DNA from: Massiliimalia massiliensis
GTDB lineage: Bacteria; Bacillota; Clostridia; Oscillospirales; Ruminococcaceae
Direction: 5' to 3'
Assembly: GCF_900155615.1 (NCBI RefSeq)
Contig: NZ_FUHT01000004.1
Coordinates: 806,001 to 870,000, forward strand
DNA: 64,000 nt
Part shown: piece after piece, positions 51,394 to 58,720 of the stretch
How positions within the stretch are numbered: the stretch's first letter is position 1
How the letters are laid out: each line of letters begins with the position of its first letter
Notes under the pieces: generated by a model
Database searches by the model: none
What the model saw: the letters and a program-made list of their open reading frames with translations, nothing else
Told to the model about the DNA's origin: nothing
Position numbers and translations under genes: made by a program

Positions 51394-52773
51394 CTACTCT
51401 TCTCCAGCCATAGCAGCCTTGATCATAATCGCACATTCCAGGCGCTTCTTTTCCAGCTCGCAGGAAATATGATGCGCCTTATGGATATCCCCGGCATACT
51501 GATAGCTGTTGGCGTTGCATCCGCCGCTGCAATAAAACTTCGCCCAGCAGTTTTTGCATTCCTCTTTGGTATAGACGTTCGCTTTCGCGAAATAATCTTT
51601 TTTCTTCAGGTCAACGGAGAGATCGTGGACACTTCCCATCTTCCAGTCCTCCATCCCGACAAACTGGTGGCAGGGATAGACATCCCCGTCCGGCGTGACG
51701 GCAACATATTCATTCCCGCAGCCGCAGCCGCGCAGCCGCTTGATCGCGCAGGGCCCCTGGTTGAGATCGATCATAAAGTGGAAGAAATTAAAGCCTGTTC
51801 CGGCTTTTTTCCGCTCAATCATCTGTTTTGCGAGCGTTTCATATTCTTCAAAAATTCGCGGCAGATCCTTCTCGGTAATCGCGTATTCCTGATATTCCTC
51901 CGACACCACCGGTTCAATTGAGATCTGATCAAAACCCAGCTCGTTTAAATGCATAACATCCTTTGCAAAATCCAGGTTGTGCTTGGTAAAGGTTCCCCGC
52001 ACATAGTACTGCCACCGGTCTTCCTCATTCTCCAACCGCTTTTCCACCAGCCGCTGGTAGTTCGGAACAATCACGTCATAGCTGCCTTTTCCGTTCGGCG
52101 CCGGACGAAGGAGGTCGTTGACCTCTTTTCTGCCATCAATCGACAAAACAACATTAGACATCTCCCGGTTGATGTAGCTGATCTTCTCATCGTCCAGCAA
52201 AATCCCGTTGGTTGTGATGGTAAAACGGAAGTTCTTCCCGTATTCCTCTTCTTTGCTCCTGGCATATTCTACCACTGCTTTGACTACGTCAAAGTTCATC
52301 AGTGGTTCCCCGCCGAAGAAATCCAGCTCAATGTTTTTTCTGCCGTGAGAATATTTCAGCAGGAAATCAATCGCTTTTTTCCCGGTTTGTGCATCAAGAA
52401 GCTTCCGTCCGCCGCCAAAGTCTCCGGTAGAAGCAAAGCAATATTTGCATCGCAGGTTGCAGTCGTGTGCGACATGCAGGCACATCGCTTTAATCGGGGA
52501 GGCTACCATCATCCCGGCATATTGCTCATAATCATCGGCCGAGAACAAGAGCTCAGCCTGATAAAGCTCCATGATCTCCTCGTAGGCCGCCAGCACATCC
52601 TCGCGCTTATATTTTTCTTCCAACGCCCTGACCGCTTCCTCCGGACATTCCTCCTGCAAGGGCGGAACCAGCTTTTCCAGCAGGTCATAAACAATTTCAT
52701 CAACCACGTGGACGGCGCCGGAATTGACATCCAGCACAATCGAATATCCGTTTAAACGGTATTGATGAATCAT
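51394..52773 (-). CDS. scfB: SCIFF peptide radical SAM maturase
   Basis: The 459-residue enzyme has an N-terminal RRE-like region that binds the peptide leader (about 1-85), a radical SAM core with C105, C109 and C112 in CNLRCKYCFA, and a SPASM domain with cysteines in CAIKRLRGCGCGN, YPCHQFVG and CKNCWAKFYCSGGCNA. It installs thioether bonds in the SCIFF precursor encoded just upstream, giving a ranthipeptide. I start at ATG 52773 after GAGAGG. A terminator-like hairpin separates it from scfA. Confidence 0.95.
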   Translation of the reverse strand: MIHQYRLNGYSIVLDVNSGAVHVVDEIVYDLLEKLVPPLQEECPEEAVRALEEKYKREDVLAAYEEIMELYQAELLFSADDYEQYAGMMVASPIKAMCLHVAHDCNLRCKYCFASTGDFGGGRKLLDAQTGKKAIDFLLKYSHGRKNIELDFFGGEPLMNFDVVKAVVEYARSKEEEYGKNFRFTITTNGILLDDEKISYINREMSNVVLSIDGRKEVNDLLRPAPNGKGSYDVIVPNYQRLVEKRLENEEDRWQYYVRGTFTKHNLDFAKDVMHLNELGFDQISIEPVVSEEYQEYAITEKDLPRIFEEYETLAKQMIERKKAGTGFNFFHFMIDLNQGPCAIKRLRGCGCGNEYVAVTPDGDVYPCHQFVGMEDWKMGSVHDLSVDLKKKDYFAKANVYTKEECKNCWAKFYCSGGCNANSYQYAGDIHKAHHISCELEKKRLECAIMIKAAMAGEE

Positions 52774-52807
52774 CAAAACATCCTCTCTGTTATGTAATAC
52801 AAAAAAT

Positions 52808-52832
52808 TAAGGGACATGTTCCATGTCCCTTA
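52808..52832 (-). terminator. Terminator/attenuator between scfA and scfB
   Basis: Perfect 11-base arms TAAGGGACATG (52808-52818) and CATGTCCCTTA (52822-52832). On the minus strand an ATTTTTTG tract follows. It should let the peptide gene be transcribed more than the maturase gene. Confidence 0.8.
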
Positions 52833-52848
52833 GCAGTAAGTGCATCGC

Positions 52849-52992
52849 TTATTTACTGTGTTCGCATTTCTGGTTTGCTACAGTACAAGAAGTTTTGCAA
52901 GCAGACTGGCAGGAAGCCTGGCATTCGCCGCATCCGCCGGTTGCAGCAGATTTCTTCAGATTTGCGCTATTTAAGGTTTTAATATGTTTCAT
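52849..52992 (-). CDS. scfA: SCIFF precursor peptide (six cysteines in forty-five residues)
   Basis: The 47-residue peptide starts MKHIKTLNSANLKKSAATGG and has cysteines at 21, 24, 28, 32, 36 and 43, the SCIFF pattern. The leader and core are nearly invariant in Clostridia. The frame is open further upstream to 53106, but ATG 52992, preceded by AAAGGAATGGGAG, gives exactly the family length. The mature product is a thioether-bridged ranthipeptide, suggested in clostridia to act in quorum sensing or population control. Confidence 0.95.
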   Translation of the reverse strand: MKHIKTLNSANLKKSAATGGCGECQASCQSACKTSCTVANQKCEHSK

Positions 52993-53146
52993 TTTCTCCC
53001 ATTCCTTTCTTTCAAAACAGGCCTGCACAGCTCCAGCCCGGTCAGACTCTCCGTGTCGCTGAACAAACCCAATGTTTGAATCACAAGCATTCAAACTTTT
53101 CTTCAATCATTTAATATGAACATTATATCATATTGTCCGGACAGAT

Positions 53147-53602
53147 TCAACGTTTTTTGAGCTTTTTTTTGCTGTTTTTCGTTTTGGAAGCTTTTGTCAT
53201 CGCTGCCGATAAAAATACCGGCACCAGAATTGCGGCATACTTTGCAAAGCTCATCGCTGTAATCGGTTCCCGAAAGAATATCAGGTTTACCAGAACCAGA
53301 ATCAGTGTCATCATCAAACCGCAGATAATTGCCATGGTGCCCCGTTCCTGCGGAAACGCCTTCCCGCACAGATGCCCGGTCACCAATGCGCCCAAAATCA
53401 GAGCAACAAAAACAAACCCGGTTACCACCACATCCGGCAGATCAACCAAAGCAAATATAAACGCAAAAAATCCCGCCAGGACAATCGTCACCAGCTCGCC
53501 CCCAATTACACAGACGAACATTGGGAAAAGAAAGCCCTTTGCAGATTTCTTGCTGTTATTATTCCGCGCAGCCTTACGCTGCGGAGCGGTCATTGCAGAC
53601 AC
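53147..53602 (-). CDS. TIGR04086 family membrane protein
   Basis: The 151-residue protein has a basic N-terminus and four membrane helices (FLFPMFVCVIGGELVTIVLA, VVTGFVFVALILGALVTG, GTMAIICGLMMTLILVLVNL, AAILVPVFLSAAM) and a lysine-rich end. I recognise it as the clostridial family often found beside SCIFF and yajC. Its function is unknown; transport or protection of the SCIFF product is a guess. Confidence 0.8.
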   Translation of the reverse strand: MSAMTAPQRKAARNNNSKKSAKGFLFPMFVCVIGGELVTIVLAGFFAFIFALVDLPDVVVTGFVFVALILGALVTGHLCGKAFPQERGTMAIICGLMMTLILVLVNLIFFREPITAMSFAKYAAILVPVFLSAAMTKASKTKNSKKKLKKR

Positions 53603-53675
53603 AATGATTCCCCCTCACTCCGTTTTTATTACAGCTTATTCCAGAGATCGCGGTTTTATACATCAGAAGAGGAAA

Positions 53676-54017
53676 TTAACCTTCCAGATCGTCATGAATA
53701 GTCGCGTTGGACTGAATCGCCCAGCGTTTGATTCTGATCTTGTTTCTTTCACCCGCAGTTTCAATAACAACATTGTCTTCCTTCAGGCTGACAACCAACC
53801 CGATGATACCGCCGATGGTGGTAATTTCATCCCCAACCTGCACATTCTGTCTCATTTTCTGGGTTTCTTTGTCTTTCTTTTTCTGCGGACGGATCAAAAT
53901 AAAATACATAATGACAAACATCAGAATCAATGGCCCGATTGTAATCAATAAGGACATTGCACCGCCTGCACCCTCCGCGCTGGTTGTAGATGCAGCCAAC
54001 AAATTCATCATATTCAT
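53676..54017 (-). CDS. yajC: Preprotein translocase subunit YajC
   Basis: The 113-residue protein has one N-terminal membrane helix (MSLLITIGPLILMFVIMYFI), the signature RPQKKKDKETQKMRQNVQVG and the following small beta domain GDEITTIGGIIGLVVSLKED. YajC joins SecDF in the Sec translocon. It is the first gene of the run yajC, TIGR04086, scfA, scfB. Confidence 0.95.
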   Translation of the reverse strand: MNMMNLLAASTTSAEGAGGAMSLLITIGPLILMFVIMYFILIRPQKKKDKETQKMRQNVQVGDEITTIGGIIGLVVSLKEDNVVIETAGERNKIRIKRWAIQSNATIHDDLEG

Positions 54018-54156
54018 AAAATTACCAAAAGCCTTTCTGACTCACCGCTTCATTTTTAAGTTCCCACCGCCTTACCGTGAGCCTGATAAGGCGTCTCTTT
54101 ACAAGCCAAATGGAAACAACGTAAAACGCTGCTTCCATTCGATTTACACAAAAAAT

Positions 54157-54185
54157 ATTATACACTGGTTTCCAAAAAGATGCAA
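54157..54185 (-). promoter_or_regulatory. Promoter of the yajC-SCIFF operon
   Basis: On the minus strand TTGCAT (54185-54180), a 17-base spacer and a perfect TATAAT (54162-54157). Confidence 0.7.
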
Positions 54186-54218
54186 GAATAATTTATAATC
54201 ATTCATGATATCTTTACA

Positions 54219-55607
54219 TTATTTATTCTGGAGGTATTCATCGATTGCCGCAGCAGCCTTCTTTCCTGCTCCCATTGCCAGGATCACCGTTGCAGCGCCG
54301 GTGACTGCGTCTCCGCCTGCATATACCCCTTCACGAGTGGTTTTCATCGTTTCCTCATCCGCAACCAGGCAGCCCCTGCGGTTTGCTTCCAGCCCATCCG
54401 TTGTAGTTCTGAGCAAGGGATTCGGAGAAGTACCCACCGCCATGATCACACTGTCAACATCCAGTACAAATTCGCTGCCTTTAATCGGCTGAGGACGGCG
54501 CCGTCCGGAATCATCCGGTTCACCCAATTCCATTTTGACACATTCAAGGCCGCAAACCTCGCTGTTTTCATTTCCCAGCACCTTAGTCGGGTTAGTAAGC
54601 AGGAGAAACTCAATCCCCTCCTCCTTCGCATGGTGGATTTCCTCCGCCCTCGCCGGCATTTCAGCCTCTGAACGGCGGTATACAATATAGACATGCTCCG
54701 CGCCCAGGCGCTTTGCGCTCCGCGCTGCATCCATAGCAACGTTCCCGCCGCCGACCACTGCAACAGCTTTTGCATGGCGGATCGGCGTATCATATTCATC
54801 AAGGTATGCCTTCATCAGGTTGATTCTCGTCAGGAACTCATTGGCGGAATAAACGCCTATGTAGCCTTCTCCCTCAATGCCCAAAAAGCTCGGCAGCCCT
54901 GCGCCGGAGCCGATGAAAACCGCTTCATAGCCCATCTCAAAAAGCTCGTCTACAGAGAGTACCTTCCCGATGACCATATTGGTTTCTACTGTCACGCCCA
55001 ATTCGGAAAGCTTGTCAATTTCCTTTTGTACAATCTTCTTTGGAAGACGGAATTCCGGGATTCCGTAAACCAGCACCCCGCCGGCTTTGTGGAACGCTTC
55101 AAAAATAGTAACCTGATAGCCCTTTCTGGCAAGATCTCCCGCGCAGGAAAGCCCGGCCGGCCCTGCACCGATCACCGCGGCCTTTTTCCCGTTGGACTGC
55201 GGTTTTTCCGTCTTGTCCGTTCCATTTTTCATATACCAGTCCGCGACAAAGCGTTCCAGCCGCCCAATCGCAACCGGTTCTCCCTTAATCCCTCGGACAC
55301 ACTTTCCTTCGCACTGTGATTCCTGCGGGCACACCCGGCCGCAGACTGCAGGCAAGGCATTGGTCGAGGTGATAATACGGTAAGCCTCCGCAAAGTCCCC
55401 TGCCGCAACCTTTTCGATGAATTCCGGAATCCGTACATTGACCGGACATCCTGAGACACAGGGCTTATTTTTGCAGTGCAGGCAGCGGGTTGCTTCTTCC
55501 ATTGCCATGATTTCATCGTATCCAAGCGCAACCTCTTCAAAATTCTTATTCCGGACATTCGGATCCTGTTCCGGCATTTTTACTTTTTCTAAGGACATAT
55601 TCGCCAT
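54219..55607 (-). CDS. nfnB: NfnB, large subunit of the NADH-dependent ferredoxin:NADP oxidoreductase (GltD-like)
   Basis: The 462-residue flavoprotein has an N-terminal [4Fe-4S] region (CLHCKNKPCVSGCPV, CGRVCPQESQCEGKCVRG), an FAD-binding GAGPAGLSCAGDLARKG and a NADPH-binding VVGGGNVAMDAARSAKRLG. With NfnA next door it forms the electron-bifurcating transhydrogenase NfnAB rather than a glutamate synthase small subunit, since no gltB-like gene is present. ATG 55607 lies 9-10 bases from AAAGGGA. Confidence 0.9.
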   Translation of the reverse strand: MANMSLEKVKMPEQDPNVRNKNFEEVALGYDEIMAMEEATRCLHCKNKPCVSGCPVNVRIPEFIEKVAAGDFAEAYRIITSTNALPAVCGRVCPQESQCEGKCVRGIKGEPVAIGRLERFVADWYMKNGTDKTEKPQSNGKKAAVIGAGPAGLSCAGDLARKGYQVTIFEAFHKAGGVLVYGIPEFRLPKKIVQKEIDKLSELGVTVETNMVIGKVLSVDELFEMGYEAVFIGSGAGLPSFLGIEGEGYIGVYSANEFLTRINLMKAYLDEYDTPIRHAKAVAVVGGGNVAMDAARSAKRLGAEHVYIVYRRSEAEMPARAEEIHHAKEEGIEFLLLTNPTKVLGNENSEVCGLECVKMELGEPDDSGRRRPQPIKGSEFVLDVDSVIMAVGTSPNPLLRTTTDGLEANRRGCLVADEETMKTTREGVYAGGDAVTGAATVILAMGAGKKAAAAIDEYLQNK

Positions 55608-55663
55608 TGTCTTCATTCCCTTTCCCTATATCAATCATTGATCTCTCAAGTAATTTCTTAAGT

Positions 55664-56500
55664 TTATTTTACTTCCTGGTTCAGCAGCCGGCAGCCGCGC
55701 TCCCGTTCTGCTTTCTGATAGGTGGAATTCCGGCGCATCAATTCGTCGAAATCGACCTTATGGCCATCAAAATCAGGCCCGTCGACACAGGCGAATTTAA
55801 TCTGCCCGTCAACCGTGACACGGCAGCCGCCGCACATCCCGGTTCCATCAATCATAATCGGATTTAGGGAAACAATGGTTTTTATTCCATGCGGTTCTGT
55901 GACCTTACATACAAACTTCATCATCGGGATCGGGCCGATTGCAACGACAAGGTCGTAATTCACGCCGGCGTCAATCTGTTCCTGCAGCGCATTGGTAACA
56001 AATCCCTTTTTCGCATAAGAGCCGTCGTCTGTGGTAATGATCAAATTATCGCAGACCGCCCTCATTTCGTCCTCCAGGATCACGATATCTTTATTTCTGA
56101 AACCGGCAATCAGATCCACACTCACCCCCATGGAGTGGAGCAATTTTGCCTGCGGGTATGCAATCGCACAGCCAACGCCGCCTCCGACAACAGCCACCTT
56201 TTTGATCCCCTCGTCAAAATGGGAGGCTACGCCCAGCGGTCCGACAAAGTCTTTGATAAAATCCCCTTCGTTCAATTCCGCCAATTCCTTGGTAGAAGCG
56301 CCGACCGTCTGAAAAATAATCGTAATTGTACCAGCTTCACGGTCATAATCTGCAATTGTCAATGGAATTCTTTCCCCCTGCTCGTCCACGCGGAAAATAA
56401 TAAATTGTCCCGCCTGTGCTTTCTTCGCAATGAACGGCGCCTTGACTTCCATCAAAACTACAGAATCGTTCAATTGTTTTTTCCTTACAATCTCAAACAT
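55664..56500 (-). CDS. nfnA: NfnA, small subunit of the NADH-dependent ferredoxin:NADP oxidoreductase
   Basis: The 278-residue protein has a ferredoxin-reductase FAD domain (GQFIIFRVDEQGERIPLTIA), a nucleotide-binding domain (VAVVGGGVGCAIAYPQAKLL) and a C-terminal [2Fe-2S] site with GTGMCGGCRVTVDG and FACVDGPDFDG. NfnAB couples NADH and reduced ferredoxin to NADP reduction, a key redox balance enzyme of anaerobes. It precedes nfnB by 56 bases. Confidence 0.92.
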   Translation of the reverse strand: MFEIVRKKQLNDSVVLMEVKAPFIAKKAQAGQFIIFRVDEQGERIPLTIADYDREAGTITIIFQTVGASTKELAELNEGDFIKDFVGPLGVASHFDEGIKKVAVVGGGVGCAIAYPQAKLLHSMGVSVDLIAGFRNKDIVILEDEMRAVCDNLIITTDDGSYAKKGFVTNALQEQIDAGVNYDLVVAIGPIPMMKFVCKVTEPHGIKTIVSLNPIMIDGTGMCGGCRVTVDGQIKFACVDGPDFDGHKVDFDELMRRNSTYQKAERERGCRLLNQEVK

Positions 56501-56558
56501 TCTGAATTCCTCCTCAAATTCTCACTGCCATTTTTCGCCCTCGGCATAGATTATTTCT

Positions 56559-56587
56559 ATTATACATGATTCATCTCCTCTTTTCAA
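56559..56587 (-). promoter_or_regulatory. Promoter of nfnAB
   Basis: On the minus strand TTGAAA (56587-56582), a 17-base spacer and a perfect TATAAT (56564-56559). Confidence 0.75.
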
Positions 56588-56606
56588 GTAAACCGTCATT
56601 CCAATT

Positions 56607-56635
56607 TTGACATCCCAGCCATTTTGTATTATAAT
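56607..56635 (+). promoter_or_regulatory. Consensus promoter of the ArsP_2-type exporter gene
   Basis: TTGACA (56607-56612), a 17-base spacer and TATAAT (56630-56635) are both perfect. It is divergent from the nfnAB promoter. Confidence 0.82.
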
Positions 56636-56707
56636 ATTAACTCATAAACGGCTGTCCACAGCAATATCTAACTGAAGGCTCAAACCACATGAAAAGGAGC
56701 GAAAATC

Positions 56708-57556
56708 TTGCCAGAATTTATCCTTGAAACCATTGTCGATACGCTCAAATCCATCCCTATTTTGTGGATTGTCTATGTATTGATCGAGCTGATCCAGCGG
56801 AAAATGAAACCGGAAAAAATAGCACAAAGCAGAAACAGTGTCTGGGCGCCTGCGGTGGGCGCCTTAGCCGGATCAATCCCGCAGTGCGGCTTCTCCGCCG
56901 CCTACGCAACCCTCTATAACGGCGGTGTCGTTGGAGCGGGAGCATTAATCTCGGTGTTTATCGCAACGTCGGATGAAGCGATCCCCATCCTGCTTTCCCG
57001 GTCGCAGGATTTTGGGATTGTTCTTGCCCTGATTCTCTGCAAAATTATTTTCGCCATGCTCGCCGGCTACCTGTTTCAATATACAATTTTCCGCAACGAA
57101 AAGACCTCGTCCCCGGATAAAGACCTGATCTGCCGCAGCGAGCACTGCCATGAGCACCATAAAAAATCAATTCTGCTCAATTCCCTGATCCATACCCTGA
57201 AAATTTCCGCCTTTATCGGCGTGACCCTGCTGATTATCAACGCCGTCATCTATCTGATCGGCGAGGACAAGCTGGAGGCGCTGCTTCTGTCACAGAGCAT
57301 CTTCCAGCCGTTTATCACCGCACTGGTGGGGCTGATTCCCGGATGCGCGACCTCTGTGCTGCTGGTTGAACTGCTGTTAAAGGGATCGATTTCCTTTGCC
57401 TCAGCAATTGCCGGGCTTTCTACCGGCGCGGGCTTTGGGTTTATCATCCTCTTTAAAGACTCCAAGAGCCTGAAAACGAGCTTCCTGATCCTTGCCTGCA
57501 CCTATTTTGCCGGAGCAATCATCGGCATGATTTTGCAGATCATCCCAATTTTTTAG
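56708..57556 (+). CDS. Putative manganese/heavy-metal exporter (ArsP_2, PF11449-like)
   Basis: The 282-residue membrane protein has two repeats of helices, each with a conserved loop: GSIPQCGFSAAYATLYNGG in the first half and GLIPGCATSVLLVELLLKG in the second. Between them lies a histidine-rich cytoplasmic stretch (RSEHCHEHHKK) that may bind metal. I recognise the clostridial putative manganese transporter/arsenic efflux family. Translation starts with TTG at 56708 after AAAAGGAGCG. Despite the ideal promoter, no metal regulator is seen nearby. Confidence 0.75.
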   Translation: MPEFILETIVDTLKSIPILWIVYVLIELIQRKMKPEKIAQSRNSVWAPAVGALAGSIPQCGFSAAYATLYNGGVVGAGALISVFIATSDEAIPILLSRSQDFGIVLALILCKIIFAMLAGYLFQYTIFRNEKTSSPDKDLICRSEHCHEHHKKSILLNSLIHTLKISAFIGVTLLIINAVIYLIGEDKLEALLLSQSIFQPFITALVGLIPGCATSVLLVELLLKGSISFASAIAGLSTGAGFGFIILFKDSKSLKTSFLILACTYFAGAIIGMILQIIPIF

Positions 57557-57568
57557 CAAATCGAATTA

Positions 57569-57606
57569 CAAAAAAGGAGAGCAAACGTGTTTGCTCTCCT
57601 TTTTTG
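57569..57606. terminator. Terminator after the exporter gene
   Basis: Nearly perfect long arms built on AAAAAAGGAGAGCAAAC (57570-57586) and its complement (57589-57605) with a GT turn and T6 tract. Confidence 0.88.
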
Positions 57607-57665
57607 TATCCTTTTTCGCCTTTTTTGCATAGCATAATACGACTTTATCTGCAGAAAGGAGTGGT

Positions 57666-58115
57666 ATGATGCCCTATACTACCCGGGAACTGATGGCAAG
57701 AATTATCCAGTGTGAGGCAGGCGGCGAGGGTGATGCAGGGATGCGCGCTGTGGCACGTGTAATTATGAACCGCGCTACCATCCAGTACGGTGAATTTGCG
57801 CGGGTCAACCAGGGCGGAAACGTACGCAATGTAATTGAACAGGCCGGGCAGTTCAACTGCATGCGGAGCGTTCTTGGAGGGCGAACCAATACCCAGAACG
57901 TCTGGAACATGAATCCGACAGAGCTGCACTATGAAATTGCCGACTGGGCGCTCGCCGGAAACAACCTGCCCGGCGTTGACCATTCGCTCTTCTTTTACAA
58001 CCCCTACAGCCCCAAATGCACCACTTATTTTCCGCCGGGCGGCACCGGTGTGATCCATAACCGGATCAATGACCACTGTTTCTACATCCCTACCGAAAAG
58101 TACGCCGATACATAA
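57666..58115 (+). CDS. cwlJ: Cell wall hydrolase, SleB/CwlJ type
   Basis: The 149-residue protein consists only of the SleB-type hydrolase domain: ELMARIIQCEAGGEGDAGMR with the catalytic glutamate, AVARVIMNRA, and later the SLFFYNPYSPKCTTYFPP segment. It has no signal peptide or peptidoglycan-binding domain, as in Bacillus CwlJ (about 142 residues), which cracks cortex peptidoglycan in germination. ATG at 57666 or 57669 follows AAAGGAG. The next gene is GerQ-like, and GerQ is needed to place CwlJ in the coat of Bacillus spores. Confidence 0.82.
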   Translation: MMPYTTRELMARIIQCEAGGEGDAGMRAVARVIMNRATIQYGEFARVNQGGNVRNVIEQAGQFNCMRSVLGGRTNTQNVWNMNPTELHYEIADWALAGNNLPGVDHSLFFYNPYSPKCTTYFPPGGTGVIHNRINDHCFYIPTEKYADT

Positions 58116-58237
58116 AGAACCGATTTCCGGTATTCCAGGCCTTATACCGGTTTCCCAGCCAAAACGTTTCCAATAAAAGCAGCCCCAAAACATGAATGAA
58201 AGGAATGCTTTTGCTCAGCAGAAGCAAGGTGATTATA

Positions 58238-58660
58238 ATGGATCAATTCCAGGATATCCTAAACCAGTATCTTGCCGGCAAGCAGCCAAACTCCAGTGTT
58301 TATCCGCAGGCAATGCAGAATGCCGCCAACCAGACTGCCGCGCAGAACGCGCTTCAGCCCTATCAAAGCATCATGCCGCAGACCTCACAGTCCAACAGCA
58401 TGATGATGCAGCCTATCCAGCCGTCCAACCAGCCGCAGTCTGAAATGCTCTACAATGACGAGTATCTCAATGCCATCCTGCAAAAATTTGTCGGCCAGAA
58501 GGTAGTGGTCGAATTTTTAATCGGAACCAACACCCTGCTCGACCGCAGCGGTTACCTGCTGGAGGTCGGTGCAAACTACCTGATTCTAAACGAGCTTGAA
58601 ACCGATGACCTGCTGGTCTGTGATTTCTATTCCGTCAAGTTTGTCAGGGTTTATCTCTGA
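58238..58660 (+). CDS. gerQ: GerQ-like spore coat protein
   Basis: The 140-residue protein has a Gln/Asn/Ser-rich, low-complexity N-terminal half (residues 15-80) and a C-terminal beta domain (YLNAILQKFVGQKVVVEFLI, then DRSGYLLEVGANYLILNELE) like that of GerQ. In Bacillus GerQ is a coat protein crosslinked by transglutaminase and holds CwlJ. I start at ATG 58238 after AAGGTGAT; the frame opens at 58196. The C-terminal match and the CwlJ-like neighbour support the call. Confidence 0.75.
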   Translation: MDQFQDILNQYLAGKQPNSSVYPQAMQNAANQTAAQNALQPYQSIMPQTSQSNSMMMQPIQPSNQPQSEMLYNDEYLNAILQKFVGQKVVVEFLIGTNTLLDRSGYLLEVGANYLILNELETDDLLVCDFYSVKFVRVYL

Positions 58661-58678
58661 TTTTAAATTACATTAAGG

Positions 58679-58705
58679 AAATGGCAGGACTTCGTCCTGC
58701 CATTT
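58679..58705. terminator. Bidirectional terminator after the GerQ-like gene
   Basis: Perfect 12-base arms AAATGGCAGGAC (58679-58690) and GTCCTGCCATTT (58694-58705) with a TTC loop between convergent genes. Confidence 0.78.
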
Positions 58706-58720
58706 CTCTTCCAAAAAGAG

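Noticed and set aside
53103-53369. 88-codon minus-strand ORF
   Set aside because: It is an out-of-frame shadow of the TIGR04086 membrane protein.
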